Shown here: in pieces, positions 37,029 to 46,766 of the stretch
Layout: every line of letters starts with the position of its first letter
Numbering within the stretch: the first letter of the stretch is position 1
From: Epithemia pelagica
Lineage: Eukaryota > Bacillariophyta > Bacillariophyceae > Surirellales > Surirellaceae
Assembly (NCBI GenBank): GCA_946965045.2
Contig: OX337241.1
Coordinates: 930,001-994,000 of the forward strand
Length of the DNA: 64,000 nt
Direction of reading: 5' to 3'
Made by a program: the position numbers and the translations under genes
Notes under the pieces: generated by a model
What the model was told of the DNA's origin: nothing
Seen by the model: only the letters and a program-made list of their open reading frames with translations
The model's database searches: none

Positions 37029-39190
37029 TGGCAGCCTTCTGGTCCCACGGCATTCGATCTCCTAGCACTCTTGCGCGCCTTAATGCCTGCCGCTTGTTTT
37101 TGCGGGCATGTACCCTGGCTGATATTACCTCGGTTGATGGCACGCATATTCTGCTATCCGCCTGGTCTGGTACAGCACCGTGCAACCGTCGCCTTCACAC
37201 GGAATGGTGGCCGCGATCCCCTCCATCCTCGGCCTTGGCGTGGCACGAGTGGCGGGAAGCTCTTTCCCTCACTTTTGGAGTGGAGCCCCGGTTTCGGCGT
37301 GTCGACTCCACCTTGGGCTCTTGGTTAGTCCCTCACGTTCTGTCGGCCTTGTTTCTCTATTGCCCCTCTTGGAATCGACTTTTTGTTCCTCGTTTCGGTG
37401 GCACTTGGTCTGTGGCGATTGCTCGGCCGGTGCGCCGGAGTCGCTCGGTGTTTATGGTCACTCCTGACACGGTGTCGGTAGCCTCCTTGGTCCTTTATCC
37501 GCCCGTCTTCGCGGCGGACGTCCATGGTTCCGCGGATTCGCCGATTCTCTTGCATGTTGACACCCTCCCCTTGGATATCCAGGTTCTCTTCCAGTCGGTC
37601 CCTCGTTCCCCTCAGTCTTTTACGTGGGATGTCCCAGAGGTCTCCCAGGTTGCCGCGGTGTGGTTTGCGTCTCCTCCCCCCGACTTTCTTCCGAAATTGT
37701 GCTCAGCTATTGCGAGTGGCTCATGTGCGACTTTCTCTGATGGCTCTGCCCGGGAACAGCAGGAAGGGACGTGTGCATGGGGTTTGGCATTGGATGGTTC
37801 TACTCTTGTTGATTTGGCGGCTGGTTTCCGCGTTCCGGGCCCTGCTGGTTCCCAGTGTTCGTTCCGGAGCGAGCTTGCGGGCCTCATTGGGATTGCGAGC
37901 CTCTTACGGGCAGTTTCGCGCTATGTTCCGTCGTTGTCTGGATCGGTGTTTTTTGCCACGGATAGCGACTCGGTTTTGAGTCGCGTGTTTCACCGCCCCG
38001 CTCCGGCAACGGTGGCGGATCATAGCTGGGATCTTTTGTCGTATTGCCGCCAGTTAATCGATGCGATGCCTCAGATCCGCTGGGAGAGTTTCCATGTCAA
38101 GGGTCACCAGGACAATGGTGACGGCGATCTAGATATTTGGGCCCAACGGAATATCTACGTTGATTCTTGCGCCTCCGAGGTCTACTCCTGCGTTCTGTCT
38201 AATTGCTTTCCATGTTTTGCCACGGCCCCTCTACCACCGTTACGGGTAGGGGACAACGAGGTTGTTTCCTCCTTGGCCCCGGCTGTCCGATCGCATATCC
38301 TCGACGCCCCCTTACGTGATCATTGGTCTCGGCTTCGAAGTTGGCCCCCACAGGGTGTGCCCATTGTGGATTGGGCCTCACGGGCGCTGGCATTGCAGTC
38401 TATTCCCCAGAATCCGCGCCACTGGGTGGTTAAACACACAGCAACTCGGTCTGCCATCGGCGTTGAAATGGTTCGCCGTCGTAAATGGCGTCAGCCCACT
38501 TGCCCCCGGTGCGGTGCAGCCGTGGAAACCGCTGATCACATCCTCCAGTGTCCCCACCTCGAGTCTGTTGAGATCTGGCACACCACGTTGCGCAGCCTTG
38601 ATCGCTGGATGGCTTTACGCCACACCCAACCGACGATGGCAAGGTTGATCCTGGCGTACCTACGCTCGTGGGTCGAGGGGACGACGTACGACGCCCCCTT
38701 CACCTCCGTTCCAGGGCTTCGCGAAGCTGTCGCGGATCAGGAAGTTTTGGGTTAGACGGACGCGGTTTTGGGTTTTTGGTCTTGGCGATGGGCGGAGGTG
38801 CAACAGGCTCATTACATGTTCCTGGGCAAACGGTACTCCGGACGACGCTGGCTTGTGCTATTGATCCAACAAATTTGGAATACGTCGTGGGATCAGTGGG
38901 AACATCGGAACGCTATCTTTCACGCGGCGGAGGTTCTCCGCCTCCAAGCGGAACGCCGAGCAGCCATCCAAGCGGCTTACTCTGGCCCTCTCCGCTCCTC
39001 CCCTCGTTTTCGTTTTCTTTTCCGCCGCCCTTTGGATCGTCGGCTGCAGGATCCTGCCCACATCCAATTGGCCTTTTTACGCCGTCTCTCCACTCCAGTG
39101 GCATCGGCGGCTTCCCGGGCCCTTCGTCTTCAGCAACGCTGTTTTCGGTCCTATTTCCGGTTCTCTCGGGCTCGGCATACCTCGTCTTGA
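36995..39190 (+). pseudogene. LINE ORF2 continued: RNase H, zinc knuckle, C-terminal domain
   Basis: After the C-run the frame resumes with VGDTFLMAAFWSHGIRSP. RNase H: ATFSDGSA (Asp), FRSELAGLIG (Glu), FATDSDSV (Asp) and FHVKGHQD. Then a CCHC-like knuckle CPRCGAAVETADHILQCPH, typical of LINE C-termini. A TAG at 38753-38755 interrupts; the same frame continues with WRWAEVQQAHYMFLGKRYSG and WDQWEHRNAIFH to 39190, a C-terminal block common in diatom elements. With one frameshift and one stop, this copy cannot make a full ORF2. Confidence 0.8.
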
Positions 39191-39416
39191 GTTGGTGGAA
39201 CCGTCCCTGTCCTTGTGACGGCTGGGACCGTTAACCTTCTCCTTTTTGTATTGGTGATTTTTACTGTGTTGCATTTCTCTTTACCCCTTCATGCTTCTAC
39301 ATGTCTTGCATTGGTCGACTGGGCCGGGCGGGATTCGTCTCCCCTAGGTTCACCAGCGACGTTAAAGCCTCCGGCAGTTTAATTTAAACTAATCAATGAG
39401 TTGTTATTATTATTAA
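39191..39416 (+). other. LINE 3' UTR and TTA-repeat tail
   Basis: Non-coding end of the LINE, finishing GTTGTTATTATTATTAA before the target-site duplication. Confidence 0.7.
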
Positions 39417-39434
39417 TAACACCAATGGAGGAGT
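39417..39434. repeat. Right target-site duplication of the LINE
   Basis: Second copy of the 18-bp sequence, immediately after the TTA-repeat tail. Confidence 0.9.
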
Positions 39435-39931
39435 GTGAACTGCGAAAGTGAAATGGAGAGCACAGCGGCCTGGTCTTTCGTGATTCAGGTGTTCAATCGT
39501 TGTCACTTCTAGATCAAACGACATCCACGCGTAGCTTCCGTTTGTCCATAGCATTATCAAACCTTTGAATCTTACGCCACTTCTTCAAAACCCTCAGCAT
39601 GCTCTTTCGAAGCAGGCGGTCCGCATTTTTCGCCATGCAAAGACGTGCCAAAAGCCACCATTAGAAGCTTTCGACGCTTTTCCGTTCACGGTATGACCAG
39701 AAGGGGCGCCAATGTTTTTCGGATGACAAGTTCCTGTTCAAGTTCCGTTTGTGCCTGAAACTGATATTGGGGTTATGGAGACCACATCATCAATTGAAAC
39801 GAAAAGGTCCTTTGTATATTCCGACATGCTCAATGAAGGAAAGAGACTCTTCCTTTATTACCTCTTTCCTTCCTTTATTACCTTACGAGAACAATGAAGG
39901 TTTCTGTACGGTTGACCACAAACCAGGGGGT
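39435..39931. other. Intergenic between LINE and dihydrouridine synthase gene
   Basis: No gene seen. TTCCTTTATTACC occurs twice (about 39849 and 39872). Confidence 0.4.
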
Positions 39932-41467
39932 TTAAAACAAACCACCAAAGAGGTCCTCGCCTTCTTCCTGAAACAAATCGCGACCCTCTGTCGACGTTTT
40001 CTCGTCCTTGCCGTCCTCCACCAATGGTTTGTCGTGACGGTCGTCCACCTCATTTTCTTGGTCGTTTGCTCCACCCTGTGGTCCGCCATGTCGCACATAC
40101 CACGACAGCTCTTCGGTGCGTGCATCATGATGTTCAGTCGCATGGATTTGTTCCAAAAGGTTCAAGGCGTGTTGCAAATCGTCAATCGTTTGCGCCCGCA
40201 CGAGGGCATCGCGAATGACGGTATGGACCTGTAAATCCGCATGCAAGAAACGATGCATATGGACTCGAATACATTTGAATCCACTCCCTTGACCACCCTC
40301 GTCGGGAGGATATTGCAAGGCCAATTTCATGTACTCATGGGCCAAACTCAACCGTCCGACGCGAGTCCGGGACACGGTGTCGTCGGGTTCCAACTCTTGG
40401 CCCAGCTCACCTAGAATCGTTTCTTGTTGCTGCAAGTGCAAGGGAGCAAATAGGGGCGGATATTCCAAAATGGCTTCGGAACTCATGACACCATCGGCTT
40501 GGGTGACAGTCAAACATTCTTGAACGTCGTCCGCCGATGCAATGGATCCATTGGCCAAAATGGGAATGCGAGGACTCAATTGTTGCACGGCTTGGGCAAT
40601 GGCCGACCAATCGGCTGCCCCCGTCAAGAGTCCCTTTTCGTGTCGGGTCCGACCATGAATGGTTAACAAATGAATTCCAGCATCGACCAAGCGACTGTAC
40701 AAATCCAAGGATGCCGCAACACGAATGGATGGCTCCTCCGGCAACAAGCGTACCTTGACCGACAAGGGTACCTTGAGTCGCGGTGCCATGTAACGGACCA
40801 AGGCAACCAATTTGTCTTGTTGTTCTAGTAAAAACGCTCCATAATTGCCTCGTTTGGCAATCCCCTGTGGACATCCACAATTGATATCAATGCCATCGCA
40901 ATAATCCTGCAATTGTCGTGCACATTCCAACATGGTTTCGGGATCCGTTCCGCCACACAATTGGGCAATCAAGGGCCGATCTTCCTTGGGTGATGCCTCG
41001 GACAGACGAAACCGTTTGCGATACATTTTGGTCGTCACAAACAATCGAGCATGAATCATGGGAGTAAAACAGAGATTGGTTCCATGGCGTCGACACTGCA
41101 ATCGATAGGGCAGATCCGACTGATCCACCATGGGTGCCGCCGCAAATAGTTTGATGCGTGACCAATCGTCCAATTTCATGTCCGTGACAGATGCATCATC
41201 CTTTGCATTTCGAATCCACGATTTTAAAACCAGTTTTTGGAGCCAATAGCGATCCACACGACACAAGGGCAACGGAGGGAGATGTGTCGAAGAAGGAGAA
41301 GACGACGACAAGACGTCGGACGGTGGAGTGGAAGAAGTGTCCTGTGAAACAAGATAATCATCGTTCATGAGCTCCTCATCTGATGAATTCGATGCCTGGC
41401 CTATAACATCTCTTGAAGACGACGGAGAATCCGCAACCTCGGTAATGGCAACCGCAATTGCCGCCAT
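39932..41467 (-). CDS. tRNA dihydrouridine synthase, Dus1-like
   Basis: Reduces specific uridines of tRNA to dihydrouridine with FMN and NAD(P)H. 511 aa, from the ATG at 41467. A disordered, Ser-rich N-terminus (~1-95) precedes a TIM-barrel domain: FAAAPMVDQSDLPYR (FMN loop), PLIAQLCGGTDPETM, GIDINCGCPQ with catalytic Cys199, LSVKVRLL, LLTIHGRTRHEKG, IPILANGSI and GVMSSEA. A helical domain (~360-440) and an acidic tail rich in Glu/Asp follow. The length and NCGCPQ box fit eukaryotic Dus1, which modifies U16/U17. Single exon. Probably nuclear or cytosolic; the N-terminus is not a clear targeting signal. Confidence 0.92.
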   Translation of the reverse strand: MAAIAVAITEVADSPSSSRDVIGQASNSSDEELMNDDYLVSQDTSSTPPSDVLSSSSPSSTHLPPLPLCRVDRYWLQKLVLKSWIRNAKDDASVTDMKLDDWSRIKLFAAAPMVDQSDLPYRLQCRRHGTNLCFTPMIHARLFVTTKMYRKRFRLSEASPKEDRPLIAQLCGGTDPETMLECARQLQDYCDGIDINCGCPQGIAKRGNYGAFLLEQQDKLVALVRYMAPRLKVPLSVKVRLLPEEPSIRVAASLDLYSRLVDAGIHLLTIHGRTRHEKGLLTGAADWSAIAQAVQQLSPRIPILANGSIASADDVQECLTVTQADGVMSSEAILEYPPLFAPLHLQQQETILGELGQELEPDDTVSRTRVGRLSLAHEYMKLALQYPPDEGGQGSGFKCIRVHMHRFLHADLQVHTVIRDALVRAQTIDDLQHALNLLEQIHATEHHDARTEELSWYVRHGGPQGGANDQENEVDDRHDKPLVEDGKDEKTSTEGRDLFQEEGEDLFGGLF

Positions 41468-42805
41468 GGTGATGAAATTAGAGTTGTGGCTGGCATGTCA
41501 CTACTACATGCCCTTCCGAGGCGGGGCGCTGGTGCGAGGGACAGATGTTTTTATACGTGTATGTGTATGCGGGGGAAGACAGAAGTGGATACGACAGACA
41601 GACGAAAGAGTGTTCGAACCTCGGGGGAATCTTCCTGAGGAAACCGTTAGGAGTAGATAGTGTACTTCCCCTATGGGAATTCATGTGCCAGGACTGCCTC
41701 CTTTTACTCCTCCGCTGCTTGAATTCCCCGCTAAATCTTTGAGTTTCAAACCACACCAAAGCGTGTGCCGACGTGGGCCAACAAAGATGCACCACGGCCA
41801 TCTGGCAAAGGCGCAAAACCTCGAGATTCCAACGCAACGGCTCCTTCGCCAAACGACCATGGGAAAGGAACACGATAATGGTTCCATGAGACGCAAGAAC
41901 GCAGTAGGATTGTAATTTTCAACTTAATAATAGATAGGAAAGGTTGAGGATCTCAATGGTCACTTGAGTCCAACTGTGATGCTTGTGCACGTTCCCAGTC
42001 AGTAGGAAAGGTCACACTCAATGCTTTTTTCTCCACAACAAAGAACAAATGCTTCTAGCAAACTACAAACAGAAACTGTGTAGCGTTACCATTTCACAAA
42101 GGGATCCTGTCCCAACTCGACAGAGACAACTTGCAGATGGACATGCACAAACTTCATGCCGTCAAAGGGATTGAAACCACACACAAGTGTCCAAACGTTC
42201 CAAAATGAAGGGGAATGTTTAAGGAGTACCAGTACTAAGGAGTACCAGTACTAAAGACGGAATTGAGGATCTCCGCAAACTGTGTTACCTTGTTTGGGGA
42301 AACTCGACATGCCGTTCACTAAACTGCCAAATGCCGATGACTGCTTGTAGTACGTTCGTACTTGATGTGGTCTCCAGCCGAATGGATTGCCTATCGAATT
42401 TTCACCCATTCAATCGGCAGATCACTCAATTTTTCTTCAAGTCGATCGTATCGGCTCCCCCGTTCCTCATGGTTGTGGTCTCCATTCAACGGACGCACCT
42501 CCACCGGCGGTGTCCGGATGCGATGGTTACTTATGGGATGCGAAATTAATGGATGGACGACCGAGGTTCCTTCGATTTTTTTCAGCCAATCGTGTACGGA
42601 CCGCGGAGGAGTTTGTAGCGCCGGCGCTCCTCGGGTTGCAGCCCAGCCGGCGCTCTCACGAGACTCTGTGCTTTCCAAACAAAGTATGAAACCATTGTGT
42701 GTGTGTCATTTCGGTAACGAACCAGGAAACCGCAAGAGTGCCGCGGCGGAGCCAGGCCTTTTTCATCTGTAGAGTAGGCAACGAACGGGACAGAGAGGGC
42801 GAAAC
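41468..42805. other. Intergenic region with short tandem repeat and unassigned frames
   Basis: GGAGTACCAGTACTAA is repeated twice in tandem at about 42222-42255. Open frames of 95-136 codons on both strands at 42.36-42.77 kb (for example minus-strand SVHDWLKKIEGT) have no ATG or partner exon I can support. GC-rich dyads occur near 42620-42660. Confidence 0.35.
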
Positions 42806-44269
42806 ATGCCGGGGACTGGCGATTCTTCATCCATATCACGACGGGCGATTGTAGACCCCAACGACGATTCGGTGGATTCTCCACCTTCTGCATTCGGGAC
42901 AGAGAATGAAACGAAACAAGTACCGCGGTCTCCCAAATCCTGCCAGCATACTAATACAACAAGCACATGCAATGCTGCTCGTCCACGGGATCGTTCGGTA
43001 GATCCACCCTCCGATATTTCAAATTATCGTTACAATTCATCGTATGTGCTTCCTTCCCAATCCTCCGTTCCACAATCCTACCGACCATGGTCCGATCCTA
43101 CGAACCACCACCGCCAAGTCTCCAATGCGCACAATTCTTCGTCAACAGCGACGGAAGCTGCCTCCCTAGACATTGCTCGATCCTCGTCCGACAGGAAAGA
43201 AGAAGAACATCATCCAACAGAAGAATTTACAATCTCAAAGGGATGGACTGGAACTGCGGAAACAAAGGTGCAAGTGCAGAACGCGGAGGTGCCACAAGAA
43301 CAGCCGCAAGAGGGTGAGGAGTGTGAGGATCCTGAAGATTATTTGTACGACGACGATGGTTCGGCAACGAGCTACATGAACGAAGAGGAGGAAGAAGCTC
43401 TACAGCGTCTCTTGAGTCAAGACAATCCGGACTTTCCTGCAACCACACTGTTGCTCTCCAATGACCTTTCGAATCTTACCGAAGAAACCCTGGAAGTGAT
43501 CCAAACAAATCCGCAACTCTCGGCCTTTTTCTTGGACCGCGTCCAGTTTCGAGTCCACCCTCAGGAGGGCGACCCACAAGAACTGAATAATGGAGAGGAC
43601 AATGACCAAGACGATGCTCCGGATCTTTCGAGTGAATCCTCTCACACGACGGCCATGAATGTCTTGGAGTCATTGGAAGAGTCACTGGCCGTCAACACCT
43701 CTCTGGTTCAAGTGGGTCTGGTCGCATGTCATCCCAAGGTCATGGAATCGGTGCTGTGGGGCGTCTCGTGTATTCCCAGTAACTTGAATCACTTGACATT
43801 GGAGATGTGGAACGTGCATGACAATCGGCGCACCAAGTACTTGATTTGGGAAGGCTTGGTGGAACTTCTCAAGAACACGACGACATTGGAGTCTCTGTAT
43901 ATTGGCAATTGTCATGGAGACGAAGAGGACGTCACGGCCATGAATTGGTCTCTCTTGGCGCAAGGGTTGGCACAAAACACTAGTTTACACTCACTGAGCA
44001 TGGAAACACTGAGTTGGACCCAAGAAGCCACGTCTCTGCTCTCCAACGCCTTGTCGCAACATCCTCATTTGGCGCAGGCCGACTTTGAGTTTCCCAATGA
44101 TCATTCGACACTGGTGACGATTCGACGAAACGCCAATCCAGTAGCGGCCGCGGCCGCAGAGGGTGCCGTCCTGGAAGATGCCACGAATCACAACCATCGT
44201 ATCCGGCCGGTTGTGTCCGCCGATGACATGTCGTCGTCGTCGGTGAGGGAGGATGAAAAGCCCGTTTGA
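42806..44269 (+). CDS. LRR-like (RNI-type) repeat protein, acidic
   Basis: 487 aa, single exon. Residues 1-210 are disordered and become acidic (ECEDPEDYLYDDDG, MNEEEEEALQRLL). The C-terminal half has repeats of the ribonuclease-inhibitor leucine-rich type, about 28 residues each: LESLEESLAVNTSLVQVGL, NLNHLTLEMWNV, LVELLKNTTTLESLYIGNC, LAQGLAQNTSLHSLSMETL and LSNALSQHPHLAQADFEF. Such repeats mediate protein binding and are numerous in diatoms, usually with unknown partners. No kinase or membrane segment is attached. Confidence 0.7.
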   Translation: MPGTGDSSSISRRAIVDPNDDSVDSPPSAFGTENETKQVPRSPKSCQHTNTTSTCNAARPRDRSVDPPSDISNYRYNSSYVLPSQSSVPQSYRPWSDPTNHHRQVSNAHNSSSTATEAASLDIARSSSDRKEEEHHPTEEFTISKGWTGTAETKVQVQNAEVPQEQPQEGEECEDPEDYLYDDDGSATSYMNEEEEEALQRLLSQDNPDFPATTLLLSNDLSNLTEETLEVIQTNPQLSAFFLDRVQFRVHPQEGDPQELNNGEDNDQDDAPDLSSESSHTTAMNVLESLEESLAVNTSLVQVGLVACHPKVMESVLWGVSCIPSNLNHLTLEMWNVHDNRRTKYLIWEGLVELLKNTTTLESLYIGNCHGDEEDVTAMNWSLLAQGLAQNTSLHSLSMETLSWTQEATSLLSNALSQHPHLAQADFEFPNDHSTLVTIRRNANPVAAAAAEGAVLEDATNHNHRIRPVVSADDMSSSSVREDEKPV

Positions 44270-45193
44270 TGCGCGCACGAATCCCCCTCTCCCTTATAGA
44301 TCATGTTCGGTTGTCACCAGTGACAACCTAATTATATATATATACACACACACAAGATGATAAAGATACACACAACGTGGAACCCACATCATGTGCAAAT
44401 CCGTTGCACCTAGAAGGATGGGAAATCTACATGATACACACCGACAGACACAAGAAATGTAACAGATCACTATCACAGACACAATCAAGAAATGTAACAG
44501 ATCACACACCAAAAACAGTACTTTGTGAAGTGAAAAGAATTGAAACAAATCGAAATTAAAAGTAGTAGTCAAGAAGGATATTGTGCTTGAAGAAATCCAA
44601 CGTCTCTTTAGTTTCTGGTTCCAGGGAGATGATCATGACACCGAACGGCAAGTGTCTAGGAAAGAACCAGGGAACGTCAAAATCAAAACAAGGTTAGGTC
44701 TAGAAGCAACAGGGGCATCTTCCATTGTGCCTCTCATATGTCCAAGATTCGACTGGTATGAGATTTGTTCCAGAAAGGTTTTGTCATTTCTGATAGACTC
44801 CATGGTTCCAATTGCTAGCTTTCGGCCCTGGATTCGGCAAGAGAACTCGTAGAGAACCCAGCGAAAATTCTGGATTTTGTTGCGACACCTTGGGGGCAGA
44901 GACGGTCGGACGGCGTCGCTTCTGGGGGATCAATCCGCGACATCGGTTGATTATAGCCTTGCATACCTTGTGTTTAAAAGCCTTTTTGTACGTTGCGGGG
45001 GATCGCGCCGGCATACACTGCATCTCTTCGCCGTCCGATGTTTGTCTGTCACGATCTTCCAAATTCCAAAACAAACCAGGGAAGAAGTCAACGACAGTTT
45101 CATTTGGGAAGACACTTGAGAAAGACCCACAAATTCCACTCGAGCTCAATCGTAAACACCAAAAGAGATATCTTTCTTCTTTGGCAGCTCACA
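44270..45193. other. Intergenic with AT/AC microsatellite and 35-bp tandem duplication
   Basis: A (TA)n(CA)n run lies at about 44332-44354. CAAGAAATGTAACAGATCAC occurs at 44451-44470 and 44486-44505, a 35-bp two-copy tandem repeat. A 121-codon minus-strand frame at 44784-45149 has no ATG start. Confidence 0.45.
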
Positions 45194-46180
45194 ATGGCGT
45201 TCTCCAACCCTTACACCAGCCGTGACAGTCCCCGTGTACTGCTCATTCTCCGTAAATGGATTGTAATTGTTACCGTTCTATTCGTCGTGATCTTGACGGG
45301 ACGAGGATACCATCACCGCAAATTGCAACGCTCGGACAGTCTCAAGGAAGGATTCCTTCGTAAAGTGGAACGCAGTCCCTTGCCGGTGTCATCATCATCC
45401 CATAATTGGAATGCCGTCGATGCCGTGGCCGACACGTTTGGAGCCGTCGCCGAAGGAGTGGGTGGAGTTCTGGACATTGGATTGGACCAATTTGGTGCAT
45501 TCACCGATCAGTTTGGCGATGACGAAGAAAGCGCCGAAGAGGACTATATTGAAATGGACGCGAGTTTCGTTGACAAGAACGATGAAGACACGGAGATGGA
45601 AGGTTCCGACGACGCGGGTGGATCCGATAATGAGGGAGAGGGAATGGAGGAAGAGGAAGATTCCTATCCCGGGCACGAACTCTCGGAGGAAGACAACACC
45701 ATCGATCAAGAACAGAAAGATGATTCGAGCCAGGATTCCAAAGATGCCGAAGATCGGGAAAGTCAAGAACCGCAAGAACAAACGCCTCTTGTCGACTCAA
45801 TTCCCGGAGATACGCAAGAGAATGCCGGGAATGAAAATGTGATTGAGGGGTCCGAAAAGGAAGGAAACGAGTTGAGGACTGGTGATGGATCGGAAGAAGA
45901 AGAAGAGGCCGAGCACGAAGATGCAGAAGAATCGGCAGAAACGGACCCGCAAGAACAAGTGCAAGACGGAGCCGGGAATGACCAACAAGACGAAACTGGG
46001 GAAGCAAACGAAACTCAAGGCCTAGACGAACCCGTGGATGACCAAGACGACAAAGGCGTCTCCTCGGAAGACCAAAAGGAAGACAGCGGCGAAGGCACCA
46101 CTCATGGTGACGATACTGAAGGCGATAACGAAGCTGAGTCGTCTGCCGAAACACCGGGAGAGATTGCCGAAACAGAGTGA
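45194..46180 (+). CDS. Single-span protein with long acidic tail (paralogue of 53.8-54.7 kb gene)
   Basis: 328 aa from the ATG at 45194. A short head (MAFSNPYTSRDSPR) is followed by a membrane helix (~15-35, RKWIVIVTVLFVVILTGRGY) and basic HHRKLQ. A stretch resembling a mitochondrial/amphipathic helix, VADTFGAVAEGVGGVLDIGL, comes next. The rest (~105-328) is almost entirely Glu, Asp, Ser, Gln and Gly, with EEEEEAEHEDAEES runs. Strongly acidic tails bind cations; in diatoms acidic or phosphorylated proteins take part in biosilica formation, but that is only a thought here. The head, helix and GLG/VLDIG block match the gene at 53782-54687. Confidence 0.65.
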   Translation: MAFSNPYTSRDSPRVLLILRKWIVIVTVLFVVILTGRGYHHRKLQRSDSLKEGFLRKVERSPLPVSSSSHNWNAVDAVADTFGAVAEGVGGVLDIGLDQFGAFTDQFGDDEESAEEDYIEMDASFVDKNDEDTEMEGSDDAGGSDNEGEGMEEEEDSYPGHELSEEDNTIDQEQKDDSSQDSKDAEDRESQEPQEQTPLVDSIPGDTQENAGNENVIEGSEKEGNELRTGDGSEEEEEAEHEDAEESAETDPQEQVQDGAGNDQQDETGEANETQGLDEPVDDQDDKGVSSEDQKEDSGEGTTHGDDTEGDNEAESSAETPGEIAETE

Positions 46181-46766
46181 TGGACCAACGACTTACATAT
46201 GTATCAGAGTCGTACTCCACAACCAACTAGGTTGTTCACTCAATGGAGTGACGAGACACCGCCTTTGCTTCGTGGCGGTATTCAGTTCTCATAATTCAAA
46301 CGTACAACCATAGAACAAACATTATTTTAGACGCAACAGTTCCTCTCGAATCATAACAATAGTTGCTTTGAGAGGTGCACACACTTTCCTAACTCGTAGA
46401 CTTGCGTGGTGATGAGACAATCACAGAAATGGGCAAGTACCATCCCGCTAATGGCTACTAACGGTATAGCGTGTTGTGGCGCCAGTCATCAAATTTTCAC
46501 CCCCTAGAGGAGAATTTACTGAAGATGCATTAACGGCATAATTAACATAAGATGAATGGAGCGATGGGTTGTGGCAATTTTTGTGAAAGAGCTGTAGATC
46601 CGTAAGCGATCTTTTTTGCCAAAAAAGGTGTAACAACGCAGACAAGTTGTTGCCCCTGACCGAGTTTGATATAGTTGTGGTCCCCGCACTTGTAAATTTG
46701 AGTTTGCCCTCTTCCATCACGAATTGCACTGGGATAAGCATCCTGAGAAAACGAGTCAGAAGAGTA
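46181..46766. other. Intergenic; likely promoter of the PDZ gene
   Basis: No gene recognised. The PDZ frame is open from about 46647, but its first good ATG is at 46767. Confidence 0.35.

Larger units (their letters stand above)
21775..39416 (+). mobile_element. LINE (non-LTR) retrotransposon, interrupted by a DIRS element
   Basis: LINE sequence occupies 21775-21908 and 30651-39416, about 8.9 kb in total. An 18-bp target-site duplication TAACACCAATGGAGGAGT is found at 21757-21774 and 39417-39434. The 5' UTR (~97 bp) precedes ORF1. The 3' end is a TTATTATTATTAA microsatellite-like tail rather than poly(A), as in I-clade LINEs. ORF2 has APE endonuclease, RT, RNase H and a CCHC knuckle. Coding sequence is visibly richer in G and C than the host genes around it. 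Confidence 0.9.

Noticed and set aside
39749-40234. Plus-strand frame antisense to the dihydrouridine synthase gene
   Set aside because: Shadow of the well-supported minus-strand gene.
42362-42772. Overlapping frames of 95-136 codons near 42.4-42.8 kb
   Set aside because: Three competing frames on both strands, GC-rich composition, and no ATG/splice support for any.
44784-45149. 121-codon minus-strand gene
   Set aside because: No ATG start, no recognised domain, and it overlaps the region just upstream of the 45.2-kb gene.
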